Source: Sipunculus nudus (lineage: Eukaryota > Annelida > Sipuncula > Golfingiida > Sipunculidae). Taken from it: a stretch of DNA of 64,000 bases. The DNA lies in NCBI GenBank assembly GCA_026874595.1, contig CM049320.1:28260714-28324713 (forward strand). The letters run 5' to 3'. This document shows, in pieces, positions 21,095 to 32,654 of this stretch (its first letter is position 1; the number at the start of each line of letters is the position of its first letter). The position numbers and the translations under genes were made by a program. Under the pieces are notes generated by a model. The model made no database searches and was not told the origin of the DNA. It saw only the letters and a program-made list of their open reading frames with translations.

Positions 21095-23415
21095 AGTCAA
21101 CCAGAGAGGGGTGCTCAATTACTGTCAGAGGATGAGGAAACCACACAGAGGTGCCTCAACTACTGTCAGATGATGAGAAAATCAGAGAGGTGTGCCTCAA
21201 CTACTGTCAGAGAATGAGAAAACCAGAGAGGGGTGACTAACTACTGTCAGGGGATTAGAAAACCAGAGAGGGGTGATTAACTTCTGTCAGGGGATGAGAA
21301 ACCAGAGAGGAGTGACTAACTACTGTCAGGGGATGAGAAAACCAAAGTAGGATGCCTCAACTACTGTCAGAGGATGAGAAAACCAAAGAGGGGTGCCTAA
21401 ACTACTGTCAGAGGATGAAACAACCACACAGAGGTGCCTCAACTACTGTCAGGTGATGAGAAAAGCAGAGAGGGGTGCCTCAACTACTGTCAGAGAATGA
21501 AAAAACCAGAGAGGGGTGACTAACTACTGTCAGGGAATGAGAAAATCAGAGAGGGGTGACAGAGAACTGTCAGGGGATGAGAAAACCAAAGTAGGGTGCC
21601 TCAACTACTGTCAGAGGATGAGAAAACCAAAGAGGAGTGCCTCAAATACTGTCAGAGGATGAGAAAACCAAAGAGGAGTGCCTCAAATACTGTCAGAGGA
21701 TGAGAAAACCAGAGAGGGGTGCCTCAACTACTGTCAGAGGATGAGACAACCAGAAAGGGATGCCTCAGCTACTGTCAGATGATGAGAAAACCAGAGAGGG
21801 GTGACAGAGAACTGTCAGGGGATGAGAAAACCAAAGTAGGGTGCCTCAACTACTGTCAGAGGATGAGAAAACCAAAGAGGAGTGCCTCAAATACTGTCAG
21901 AGGATGAGAAAACCAAAGAGGAGTGCCTCAAATACTGTCAGAGGATGAGAAAACCAGAGAGGGGTGCCTCAACTACTGTCAGAGGATGAGACAACCAGAA
22001 AGGGATGCCTCAGCTACTGTCAGATGATGAGAAAACCAGAGAGGGGTGACAGAGAACTGTCAGGGGATGAGAAAACCAAAGTAGGGTGCCTCAACTACTG
22101 TCAGAGGATGAGAAAACCAAAGAGGAGTGCCTCAAATACTGTCAGAGGATGAGAAAACCAAAGAGGAGTGCCTCAAATACTGTCAGAGGATGAGAAAACC
22201 AGAGAGGGGTGCCTCAACTACTGTCAGAGGATGAGACAACCAGAAAGGGATGCCTCAGCTACTGTCAGATGATGAGAAAACCAGAGAGGGGTGACAGAGA
22301 ACTGTCAGGGGATGAGAAAACCAAAGTAGGGTGCCTCAACTACTGTCAGAGGATGAGAAAACCAAAGAGGGGTGCCTAACTACTGTCAGAGGATGAGAAA
22401 ACCAAAGAGGAGTGCCTCAAATACTGTCAGAGGATGAGAAAACCAAAGAGGGGTGCCTAACTACTGTCAGAGGATGAGAAAACCAAAGAGGGGTGCCTAA
22501 CTACTGTCAGAGGATGAGAAAACCAAAGAGGGGTGTCTCAACTACTGTCAGAGGATGAGAAAACCAGAAAGGGATGCCTCAGCTACTGTCAGAAGATGAT
22601 ACAACCAAAGAGGGGTGCATCAACAACTGTCAGAGGATGAGAAAACCACACAGAGGTGCCTCATCTACTGTCAGAGGATGAAACAAAGAGAAGGGTGCCT
22701 CAACTACTGTCAGAAAATGAAACAACCAGAAAGGGGTGCCTCATTTACTACCAGAAAAGACAACCATAGAGGGATGCCCCAACTACTGTCAGATGATGAG
22801 AAAATCAGAGAGGGGTGACTAACTACTGTCAGGGGATAAGAAAACCAAAGTAGGGTGCCTCAACTACTGTCAGAGGATGAGACAACTAGAAAGGGATGCC
22901 TCAGCTACTGTCAGGTGATGAGAAAATCAGAGAGGGGTGACTAACTACTGTCAGGGGATAAGAAAACCAAAGTAGGGTGCCTCAACTACTGTCAGAGGAT
23001 GAGAAAACCAAAGAGGGGTGCCTCAAATACTGTCAAAAGATGAGAAAACCAGAGAAGGGTGTCTCAACTACTGTCAGAGGATGAGAAAACCAGAAAGGGA
23101 TGCCTCAGCTACTGTCAGAGGATGAGAAAACCACACAGAGGTGCCTCAACTACTGTCAGATGAAGAGAAAATCAGAGAGGGGTGCCTCAACTACTGTCAG
23201 AGAATGAGAAAACAAGAGAGGGGTGACTAACTACTGTCAGGGGATGAGAAAACCAAAGTAGGCTGCCTCACCTACAGTCAGAGGAGGAGAAAACCAGACA
23301 GGAGTGCCTCAACTACAGTCAGAGGAGGTGACCGCCAAAGAGGAATGCCTCATCTGCTGCCAGAGTGGGACACAACCAGAGAGGGAATTTCATCTACTGT
23401 CAGGTTACAGGAACT
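21095..23415. repeat. 41-bp minisatellite core
   Basis: More than 50 units of 40-41 bp with the consensus GGGTGCCTCAACTACTGTCA followed by GAGGATGAGAAAACCAGAGA. Variants include CTCAAATACTG, GTGACTAACTACTG and GACAGAGAACTG units, which alternate in patterns and reveal a higher-order structure. ORFs of 60-67 codons inside it are repeat translations. Confidence 0.95.
21556..22340. repeat. 245-bp higher-order repeat in the minisatellite
   Basis: The variant GTGACAGAGAACTGTCAGGG occurs at 21556, 21801, 22046 and 22291, exactly 245 bp apart, so a block of six 41-bp units is repeated three times and starts a fourth. The three complete blocks read as identical by eye. Such homogeneity flanked by diverged units points to recent unequal exchange or gene conversion. 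Confidence 0.93.
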
Positions 23416-23574
23416 GATGAAACACCCCAGGATCAATATGTATGCAAAAAATCATGGTGATCAATGCATTTATTGTTCTGATACTGCAGCTTTTGTATCT
23501 AAATTTCATTTATCCTATGAAGGTCTTCAGAGCCTCATAGCTTGGAGGATACTGGAAACAGAGATCTAATTTTA

Positions 23575-23745
23575 GGTTTCCATGGAGATTTTTATGGACC
23601 TCCCTAGATGTCCAGTTAGAAGATTCTAGGTCCAGCATTTATGATTTGTCCCTGGTTAACAGATGGACAGACAGACAGACGGACAGATGACAGACAAAGA
23701 GTGAACGCTTTAGGTCAGATGACTTTCAGTCAGCTGAGCTAAAAA
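23575..23745 (+). mobile_element. Dispersed repeat terminus inside the minisatellite
   Basis: A stretch unlike the array: GTCCCTGGTTAACAG, a GACA/GACG-rich run at 23662-23697, then AGGTCAGATGACTTTCAGTC and GAGCTAAAAA. I recall this kind of ending (a GACGGACAGAC run followed by AGGTCAGCTGACC and GTGAGCTAAAAA) from repeats in mollusc genomes. It probably inserted into the array, which resumes at about 23750. Confidence 0.5.
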
Positions 23746-23749
23746 CCAA

Positions 23750-24390
23750 AAAGGGGTGCCTCATCCACAGTCAGAAGAAAAAGACTGCTACAAGGATGTG
23801 CCTCATCTGTGGTCAGAGAAACATCTAAAAAGTTGAGCCTCATTCCTGGTCAGACGAGGACAAATGAAGACTCAGACAAGTGAAAGAAGGGACACCCACA
23901 GAAATGTGTCTCACCCAGAGGTTAAGAGACACCCATATGGGGGTGGATGCCTTATCCAAGAGCCGAAGAGAAAACAACAGCATACCTGATCAACAATTAG
24001 AGAAGCCTACAGGGGTACCAAGCTGCAGTCATACAAGGAGGTAATCACAGCAGGGTTCCTTGTCTGCAGTAAGACAAGTAATGAAAATGCAGAGCAGTGC
24101 TTCATCTGCTAGTACATTCAGAGGAGACAATCGTATAACAGTGTGTCATCTGCACTTAGTGGAGGCACCAAATGGTGCCTCATCCTGAGCAAGCAAGCAG
24201 ACAAACAGAGATGGTGCCTCATTTACAATCACAGAAGAAGACAACTAGAGACGGGTGCCTCATTTACAGTTAGAACAGGGGGAACCCAATGAGAAGAGCC
24301 CCATTTGGAGCATGACAGGAGACAGTCAGGGAAGGATGAGTAAGAGGAGACAACCTGAGAGGAATGCCTCATCTACAGTCAATGATCAGG
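23750..24390. repeat. Degenerate right arm of the 41-bp minisatellite
   Basis: Loose units with GTGCCTCATCCACAGTCAGA and AGACAACCAGAGA words, as diverged as the left arm at 19690-20480. The array ends where the SINE at 24393 begins. Confidence 0.75.
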
Positions 24391-24392
24391 AG

Positions 24393-24655
24393 ATAACTCT
24401 AATTGGTTCATGATTGAAGTGCTGTTGTTCTGGACAGTCAAGCTCTCTCCCCTCGACTCAGGTTTGATCTCCGGCATGAGAAGGGGTTGTAGTTGCCTGT
24501 CCAATCTCAGTGTTTTTTTCTAGGTTCTCCAATTTCCTCCACCCTTGCATACTTACTGAATGCCACCATCTGAGCCTTGGAGAGTGCCATGGTTAGTTAT
24601 AATCTATTTGTTATAACTTTTTAACTCTATGTAAAATAAATTTGCTATAAACACA
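24393..24655 (+). mobile_element. tRNA-derived SINE, second family
   Basis: The head has an A-box-like TTGGTTCATGATTGAAGTGC (about 24399-24420) and a B box GGTTTGATCTCC (about 24461-24472), at tRNA-like spacing. The body holds TCTAGGTTCTCCAATTTCCT and CCACC at about 24518-24543, which resembles the conserved central domain of several animal SINE groups (a CTCC-GTTTCCTCCCAC motif, from memory). An AT-rich tail follows at about 24600-24655. Distinct from the family at 621 and 41299. Confidence 0.72.
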
Positions 24656-25364
24656 ATTTGTAAATCACAGGACCAAAAAGATGTCTGCATTTAATTTGAA
24701 CAACATCTGTGAATTAAAAAAAAAATCCATACCCCAGAAGATGCAGCAGATTGGCTCAATGGAAGACTATTTCCTCTTGTTTGCCAAAAATCAACATTTA
24801 AATTGAGCATTCAGGTCCATTGCCTTGAAATCTATGGATAACTTATCCTTCCCTTTTACCTTTAAGATACATATAAAAATGGTGGACTCTTTGGAAAGCA
24901 TCCAGCAGATATGGGATAAGTATATCACCTATTATAATTGTTTCATACAAGATATTATTGTATCTGTTGTATAATGTACATTGGTCACACCAACAAGTTA
25001 AACTCCACTATAATAATACCAACAACTCAAGTTAGTGGACTTCTGTCACAAGAGGTTCTCAAATAGCTAAGAGTATGCATGATTCAGCCAGTACTAATAT
25101 TCCACAGAGCAATATCAATGATCCTAAAGATGACATTACACTGCTACAATTGTGTTATAACCAAACACAAGGTGTGAAACTCTAAACCAGTCAGAATGGA
25201 ACAAATATTAACTTTAAAGCAGATATAATAACAAATGGTCAATGCATCAATTACCCTTCCCGAGGAAACATCATTTGTCCCTTTAGAGGTCTGCAGGGTC
25301 TGGATGGACATGTATGTATTGTGTATTAAATAACAATGGACATAAATTTACCAGATGTGTCAAT

Positions 25365-25465
25365 TATACCTGTGCCAGGTCTTGAACGTATGACAACCAC
25401 TTTGTTGTTGACCCAGTAACTGTGTATTAATCCCTCTAGGGCCATCTAAACAGGCCCTGCTGGAA
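25365..25465 (-). mobile_element. Fossil tRNA-like SINE head
   Basis: On the minus strand, GATGGCCCTAGAGGGATTAA (A-box region, about 25431-25450) is followed at tRNA-like spacing by CGTTCAAGACCTGG (B box, about 25375-25388). No target duplication was identified. Confidence 0.5.
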
Positions 25466-27359
25466 GGGTGTGTACCATGCAATCAAGGGAGAAACACTCT
25501 CGTGCCCGACTTATGAGATCCAACATCGAGTACCCGCTTGGCAGGGTGGGCCCATTCATCAATATTGGTAAAGCCTTTGATAAAGTTAAGTGGGCAGAGA
25601 AAAGACGGGGCATGCTGATCTAGGTATGGCAGAGTCTCTTGTATTGATGTGACCTTTGATTTGTGGGTGACACTCCCTGACACCCTTACTGTACATAAAG
25701 GACAAGGGTCAAAAGACTTTATCACACGCTAATCATACAGAGGTGTCAGACCAACACATAATGCATGTTTGAAAAAATATACCCAACACCATATGTCAAG
25801 ATAAAGGATATACAAATCTCACAGCATATGCTCCTATTCCTTTCTATGATATTTTTATATGAAGACTTATCTCAAAAGGTACTATTGCCATGCAAGGAGC
25901 ACAATCTTGAAATATAAAAGGGAAGTGGATAATACTCAGAAAATACTAGTGGTCTGCTGAATTCTATGAGAAGAAAATGGTAAATAATCTTTACTTTAAG
26001 AACAGATCAAATATCTCTAAGGAGGTTTCTAAACGGGCCCAAGAACATTGATGTTTCATCTTTTTTCAGAACCAGTCTTAAAGATCACTGGCACCTGCAG
26101 AGTTCTCTAAGTGGTTTTAAGAATATTGGTGCCTACAGTCATGAAGTTCTAGGTGTTTTTGTTAAAAATACAAATCTCTACTGTGAATTGGCAATGGTCT
26201 TTAGCCTCTTCAGAGAGTAGTGTTTCTCCTTAGTTGTTATGCCTCCTGTCTTAAGAGAAGCCTTGAATTCATACTGGATAGTGACAATATTGACGATCAC
26301 ATGCCAGTGTTTGTGTGACATGTAGGGGTTCAAGGATACATAATCTGAATAATTTGGTTTTATAGTTTGATATGACAGACAACATGAGGTTCATTAACTT
26401 CACTTACAGACATATTTTTCTTTGTCTCTTGTGCCTGCTCATTGATGCAGCTTTTCTTAGCTTACAAACAACCAAAGACACAACAATGAGCCCTAGAAAA
26501 ATGTTCTACTTTCAGCATTGACCAATGAACACTCTACTAATTTATTTGTTTATTTTATGTTTTTTTTTTTGGTTCTGCATTTACACAGTACCAAATTCAG
26601 CAGTGTGATACTGTTCTAGAGCATAGAACATAAAATAGTAAAAAGCATGTATAAATAACAAAAAAGGCATATATTTAAACACATTCACCAGACATATTAC
26701 ACACAGATTAGAGGCAGCAGAGAAAATAGAAGTGAAAATATGTTAAATACACAAGTGAAGAGAAGGTATTTAACACTTTTTAAACAGATACCACAGACTT
26801 CAAATGTCCTGATATGAAGTAGGCAAGCACTTCTGAAGTTCTGGTGCTGCACTCACAAACCAACAATCACCATATGTAACCCTTCAGGCTTGTGGCAGCT
26901 TCAACTCGATGATTGTAGAGACCTACCAGGTGTATAAAGCTGCAATAGGTCCTAGTTGTAAGCTGGTGATTGTCCATTTCTTTGTGAAGAGGTTACAGCC
27001 ATATGGTTCAGATACTGGTCAGAGGTTTTAGTGCTTTGCTGAGGAATCCAAAGCGTCTCAAGCCCATAACTTTGGAGTTAAGTCCACTGCTAAAACTACA
27101 AAGCTCAACAAGATGAAAGCTCCGGCAGAACTACTACCTGTGTATAAAATTCTTGCTGTTATAAGAATATGACAACTGTAGGTGGCACTGAATATCATAT
27201 GAGGATGTGCAAAATGATTAAAATGATTTGGTATTAATTAGCCATCTGATTTACAAGTGTTTATATTCAAACAGTTAAGAATATCCCACATGTAGTAAAC
27301 ATAGTCAAGGTATGAAATAGGAACTCCAAGGTTGTAATAACAATTTCTTGTGACATTTA

Positions 27360-27465
27360 GCACTGCACCTGGTGGCCGCAGTTGGATAGATTCAAACCTG
27401 GTTCCTTCAGAAGTCAAACACATTAACCATAATTTATGTCCTAGCCCTTGATGCATAGTAATTTC
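27360..27465 (-). mobile_element. Fossil tRNA-like SINE head
   Basis: Minus strand: TATGGTTAATGTGTTTGAC stands where an A box and D arm are expected, and GGTTTGAATCTATCC (about 27386-27400) is a good B box. The text after it, CTGCGGCCACCAGGTG, looks like SINE body sequence. Confidence 0.5.
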
Positions 27466-27854
27466 CATTCTGGTATGTAGCTTGTGACATACATTATTTG
27501 ACTTAAGTGTAATCAATGTGATATGTCAACATATTCCTTGTGGTCCAAGATTACTGTGGTTGGCTTTATATTGGCGAGGCTGAAATTGAGTGATTTCTTC
27601 GTTTTGGGTGTTTTGGTAGGGTTTCATTTTTCGTGATTGCACCAGAACCTATACAATCTAAGTACAGCTGTATTAGTATTGATTTTGAATTTAGAACAAA
27701 TCCTACAATACTTCACTCATATCTGGTTCAGTCATTCACTTAAGACCGGTGTCACAGTTGATATATATCTCATGCAATTAACCCATAACTAATCTGTTTT
27801 TGCAGATGCATCATCCCCTCTTGTTAATCTAAGTTGATGGGGCATTATTCCCAA

Positions 27855-27910
27855 GGGTTTTATATTTGTGATTTTTTCATATTCGGGAATATCGCAAAAA
27901 TAAAACCCTG
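27855..27910. repeat. Small inverted repeat AGGGTTTTAT / ATAAAACCCT
   Basis: AGGGTTTTATATTTGTGATT faces ATCGCAAAAATAAAACCCT, an imperfect stem with a TTCATATTCGGGAAT loop. The same words occur in inverted form at 9685-9734 and as a half site at 10038-10057, which suggests a tiny MITE or palindromic family. Confidence 0.6.
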
Positions 27911-28595
27911 GTGAATAAAAAGACAACCACAGTACATGATGGGAGGACGGAACCCAGAACAGAGACTGGACTCTGATGTGATTCACTAGTGAAAGAGTGA
28001 TACCATGGATCAAATATAGAAATGACTTCAATTTAGCAACACATATTGTTTCTATTCTCCCTTGCAATTCTGGTGCTCTGGATTGTTTTTTTTTTCCTAC
28101 TTTGGCTGATAATGCTGCAGATTTGGGAGTGCCATACAAATGCTTAATTTTAATAACAAATCATAAATCTAAATTTTAAATTTTTTTCTTCATGGAAATG
28201 GGCTCAGGTTATACTAAATTATTAATATTATTAATATTATTCACAGATTTAGTACGAGTAAATTTGCTCTTTGATAATTAAAATAAACTGTTTTACTGGA
28301 CATAAAGTTAACCAGTTGCTTATAATGATCAGTTAAGAGGCAACACATAACAGGCATTAGACAGAAATATTTAAGATGTTGAATAAGGAAGGATTAATGA
28401 AGGAACAGTTCATGGTAAGACGGAGCAAGTAAGGAAATGTTTACAAAGGTCACTAGGTCACGCTTGAAGTCCACAGGGCTCATGCTTATGAAACTAAACA
28501 AGGAACTATAAGGACAATAAATTGTTTAAATGCCTTCCACTTTTTACTGGTTTTATATATGAAATAGCATTTGTTGATTTATTTCATAGGTTTAC

Positions 28596-28745
28596 ACAGC
28601 CTCCATGTCGGTGTGATGTAAAGGATGATGTAATACTTTAATATCACTCAAAGCCTGGGTTCAAAGCTCAGCTTCCTGGGTTCTTGTAATTTTTTCTGCA
28701 AAGGAGGTAATGTTTTAACCTGTGACCGAATTTTTTTCCAGCAGA
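28596..28745 (+). mobile_element. Fossil tRNA-like SINE
   Basis: CCTCCATGTCGGTGTGATGT (A-box region) is followed by CCTGGGTTCAAAGCTCAGC (about 28652-28671), which contains a B-box-like GGTTCAAAGCTC. The tail near 28735 is T-rich. The body is short and decayed. Confidence 0.45.
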
Positions 28746-28980
28746 AATGATTTCAATTAAATATTGAAAAGGGAAGGGATATGGGCCAGGGAAGACCCAT
28801 TAAGTTCTGTGCAGATCCAGGTTTGGATCCAGCAGATTTGTTTTGCGATGGTGGAGGTAAGCGCTCTAATGAGAATGCCATGGTATTTCATATACATGAC
28901 TGAATTAAACATATCAAGCATACTTCTAATTAAGACAATTTCACTGTTTTCCATAGTTATACAGAGAAACCAGGAAATTA

Positions 28981-29128
28981 CAGGACCTCAATAAAGTGGT
29001 TGCATTTTTGAGGTGGTCCTCCAAGCGAGGTCTGTTATATGAGCAAAAAAGAAATTGGGACCATAAAATAGTGGTAATAATTTGAAGTGGTCACTAAACT
29101 GAGGTGGTCCTAAGGCAAGATTTTAGTT
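28981..29128. mobile_element. GAGGTGGTC-family MITE, copy 1
   Basis: About 148 bp flanked by TA. It contains repeated GAGGTGGTC/GAAGTGGTCACTA words and ends AAGGCAAGATTTTAGTT. It aligns along its length with the copy at 34059-34236, including GAGGTCTG, TGGGACC and CTGAGGTGGTC. Non-coding. The TA duplication and short terminal inverted repeats would fit a Tc1/mariner-type system, but that is only inferred. Confidence 0.7.
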
Positions 29129-29224
29129 TACAATGAATTACAAATACCTTTCAAACCTACCAGATAAAGATGTGTAGAGACAAGTATAGCAATGAGACAC
29201 ACTTCTAAGTTTTCACCATTTGCT

Positions 29225-29335
29225 GAGGATTTCACTCACATGGTGGCCCCAGGAAGGGTCCAAACTGTGCACTTTTTATGTTACAAGTCCATACCTTATC
29301 TATTTATGCACTGAGCAATACATTAAATTGCTGGT
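29225..29335 (-). mobile_element. Fossil tRNA-like SINE head
   Basis: On the minus strand, TTGCTCAGTGCATAAATAG (A box with a small insertion), GACTTGTAAC (anticodon-arm-like) and GTTTGGACCC (B box, about 29254-29263) follow in tRNA order and end in CTGGGGCCACC. The body continues toward 29150. Confidence 0.55.
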
Positions 29336-29779
29336 CTAAGTTAATCATGAATAAACATACAACTTTATCAACTTTAAATTAACTTTCAGACATGTGTTTC
29401 TCCCATAAATTCATTTAATTTTATTTTTAAAATTTATTGTATCTCTGTGCCTTAAGAGATGTTAGTGTTATATGTATGTGGGTTCACCTCCTGTTCAATA
29501 CTACTTGCAGTACTGAACTGTGACTATTTTCTTGGTTTAAAATTGTTTGTATCTATAAATAGTACCCTAAGTGTCATCCAAAATAGCATTAGATCACACT
29601 GTTGCCACTGCAAAGGTATGTAATGGGCCAAAGCATACAAGCCTCGGAACAATACAACAACCTTCACTTGCACTTCAGCTTAAAACATCACATTTCTGAT
29701 AATTAAAACAACAAACCCAGCAGTAAATTACAGGGGAAAGTTAATTAACTCCAACCAAAGGCTGGAAATGGAAGATACT

Positions 29780-30180
29780 ATTGATTTCAAAATTATGGGT
29801 GCGCATTCACAACACTGACCCTGGTCCATTAGTGTTCAAACCATTAAGGTGCGGGTGTCGCAATTATACCATTACCATCACACCTGGAATAGTGAGGATG
29901 TCACGGAGTATATCGCTAAGTGTACATTAGCTATGTACACCGCCTGGGGGGGTTTGTGGTTACAGTAGGCCCCGGGGGACACATTGTCAGAAACCCCTCA
30001 TATTATTTCCTATAGCTTCAACCACCTGGAGAATACTTTTCGCTGCGTGACCACAGGGAATCCTGGGATTACTGGTCCACTTAAGCTGCAGGGGGCGGGT
30101 GTTCACGGGATCGGACAAAGGCTATATAAATCATGGTGGCTACTGTATAATACGCTTTTGCAATAGCTCTTTTGCTCCAG
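29780..30180 (+). promoter_or_regulatory. GC-richer block with TATA box (possible promoter)
   Basis: A block clearly richer in G+C than its surroundings. GGGGGCGGG (30091-30099) resembles an Sp1/KLF site and TATATAA (30123-30129) a TATA box about 25 nt later, so a plus-strand start near 30155 would be plausible. CACCTGG E-boxes occur at about 29883 and 30023. No coding exon follows before the mobile element at 30513, so this may be a non-coding promoter, an enhancer or chance. Confidence 0.35.
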
Positions 30181-31861
30181 AGGTTAATTCAAATCTCTCT
30201 CGATCCATCATCCCCCAATCCTATTTGATCACAGATTGTGTCCATTTCTGGTCCAATAATTATCAATCAATAACCTTATTCAGCACTATAGTGCAGGTGT
30301 GTTCTAGTGTTAAAATTCAATTAACTAATTATATCCCTATAGACTGTTTTGTGTTTGTATGTAATTGCTTGTGTAGATATAATTTCCTGATTCACACAGG
30401 AGAAGAATAATAAATCTGCAACAAACCCCATGAAATATGTTCTCATACTTGAAATGTACCCACTTATGGCTTGACTCATGGTTGTATTTACTCATGAGGA
30501 TACATTGACAGACTACAGGCCGGTGAGACGCAGATTTTTCGGACGTAGGCCGCCGGGACGTACCCACTGAAGCGTATCCCGATAGGACGTATTGTTAAAA
30601 TAAGAGTACATGTATCACTTGTCTGACTGTCTAAACTTTCCACGTACTAAAACAAAAAGACTAAGTAATAATAGTTAATTATACTTTCGTTAGTAAATCC
30701 TCTCTTGGGTCACTTTGGGAAATCATTAAGCTCTGTGATCGATGCAACATACGTCAAATCAGCACACGTTAATGCCTAGTATATCTGTGTTATCCATTAT
30801 TACTATATTACCCTCATGCATTTATGTCGTTGTGTTCCTTAACTGAAGTTTGACAAAATATTTAGTAATTTTATTGTTAATTAGAGCATTATTTTGGCTT
30901 AAAGTACGACCATCCCTCAATAGTGATAAACTCCGGGTATGGTTAACCCATCAGCGTTCTCCAATTTATTGGCCTAACGGAGGTTTAAATGACTAATAAT
31001 TACAGGTTTAACGTGTAACATCTTACTTTATTTTCCATATTCCTGTTATAATTTTCACTATTATAAGTATGTATATCATGTCGTGAGAACATATTAAGTC
31101 TGCTCAAACATGAACGAATTGCTCACCAGAGACCAGCGAAGCCGCAGTATAAACGCGGTCACGAGAAACCATTCACCCGACGCGGCCACTCGTACAGTTC
31201 AAAGGATGAACCTTTAATTAACGGACTAAAAATGTCGATCAAAGGTTTCTGGATGATGAATCATTTATATTGATCTCTTACACGCACTTAATGTATTAAG
31301 GAAAGAATAAATATTTACATATTTTGATTATATTCGACTTCTGACAAGACCACATTCCGAATAAAAGACATTATAAATAGACAACAATTTTATGAGAAAA
31401 AAAACTTTATAGAATAAAAAATTAGGTTGGTTGTTATTTTGTTAACATGAAAATACTACCTGTGCGTAGTATTCCGTTAGTATCATCCGGTCTGGCGCAA
31501 GTATGATCGGTGGCGGGTGACCTATTTTGGAACAAATTAAGTGCCGCGGTTGGTGTAGACAATAAAACTATCCTGAAAACGATTTCTCTCCAAATTGTAT
31601 GTGTATATTTAATTTCTCGCGTGTGTCTGCATGTTTAAACCGCAGTGTTAAAAACTATCGTGCTGATTGAAGATTCCTCTTCAAATTGTGTGTGTGTGTT
31701 TTTTTTTATTTCATGGGTCAGACTATGTGTTGAAACTGCTGAATAGTGAAGGCCGAATAACAATTATACCTTTGAGTTCCAACTACCCGCTAATTGAGTC
31801 CATAAAGAACCGATAATGAATACCCATCTTCCATCAACCAACCGTAAACTTAATGTAAAAC

Positions 31862-32120
31862 CAGAAGACAAAAATAAACGAAAGAAAGAAAGAAAGAAAG
31901 AGTTATGTAACGAAGGGAAGAATGAAGGAAAGACTGAAAGACAAAAGAAAGAAAGAAAGAAAGACTAAAAGAAAATTGAATGAAAGACCGGAGGAAGAAA
32001 GAAGTAAAGAATATGTAACGAAGGAAGAATGAAGGATAAGACTGACAGAAGGAAAAACTGAAAGAAAGAAAGACTGAAAGAAAGAAAAAAAGAAGAACTG
32101 AAAGAAAGACCGGAAGAGGA

Positions 32121-32152
<32 letters not shown>

Positions 32153-32545
32153 AACATGTATCGAAGGGAAGGATGAAGGAAAGACTGAAAGAAAGATAGA
32201 AAGACTGAAAGAAAGAAAGGCTGAAAGAAAAAATGATTGAAAGAAAGAAAGACTGAAAGAAAGAAAGAAAGAAAGACTGAAAGAAAGAAAGACTGAAAGA
32301 AAGAATGAAAGAAAGAAAAAAAAAGAAAGAAAGAATCATGTAACGAATGGAAGGATGAAGGAAAGACTGAAAGAAAGAAAGACTGAAAGAAAGAAAGGCT
32401 GAAAGAAAGAAAGACTGAAAGAAAGAAAGACTGAAAGAAAGAAAGGATGACTGAAAGAAAGAATGAAAGACTGAAAGAAAGAAAGACTGAAAGAAAGAAT
32501 CAGGTAACGAAGGGAAGAAAGAAGGATGGAAGGAGCGAAGAAGGA
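31862..32545. repeat. GAAA/GACTGAAA compound microsatellite
   Basis: About 680 bp of almost pure purine on the plus strand: GAAA runs interspersed with GACTGAAAGAAAGAAA units and a longer unit GTAACGAAGGGAAGAATGAA recurring at about 31906, 32016, 32158, 32340 and 32505. The F/S/L-rich minus-strand ORFs of 84 and 124 codons are translations of this array. The strict strand asymmetry could allow triplex DNA. Confidence 0.95.
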
Positions 32546-32654
32546 AGGGAATTATAATTGATGACTTATAATTAATGTTTGTGGCTTACTACTGATTGAC
32601 TCCAGATGAACTAACAGACTCAGCTGTGGTGACGATCATAGGTGTTACTCAGGA

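Larger units (their letters stand above)
24656..28595. other. AT-rich sequence with fossil repeats and no recognisable gene
   Basis: Apart from the SINE heads at 25365 and 27360 and the hairpin at 27855, I see unique DNA without exon-like ORFs. The 80-codon ORF at 25483-25725, the 92-codon ORF at 27238-27516 and the 116-codon ORF at 27789-28139 (all minus) do not resemble known proteins, and the last two overlap repeat remnants. Confidence 0.4.

Noticed and set aside
15997-24390. CRISPR-like arrays of short repeats
   Set aside because: The arrays have no unique spacers; units are contiguous, and the genome is eukaryotic in character.
26967-26975. TGATTGTCC, the miR-219 seed region
   Set aside because: Only nine bases match; the rest and any hairpin are missing.
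31903-32339. Minus-strand ORFs of 84 and 124 codons rich in F, S and L
   Set aside because: They are translations of the GAAA/GACTGAAA microsatellite.
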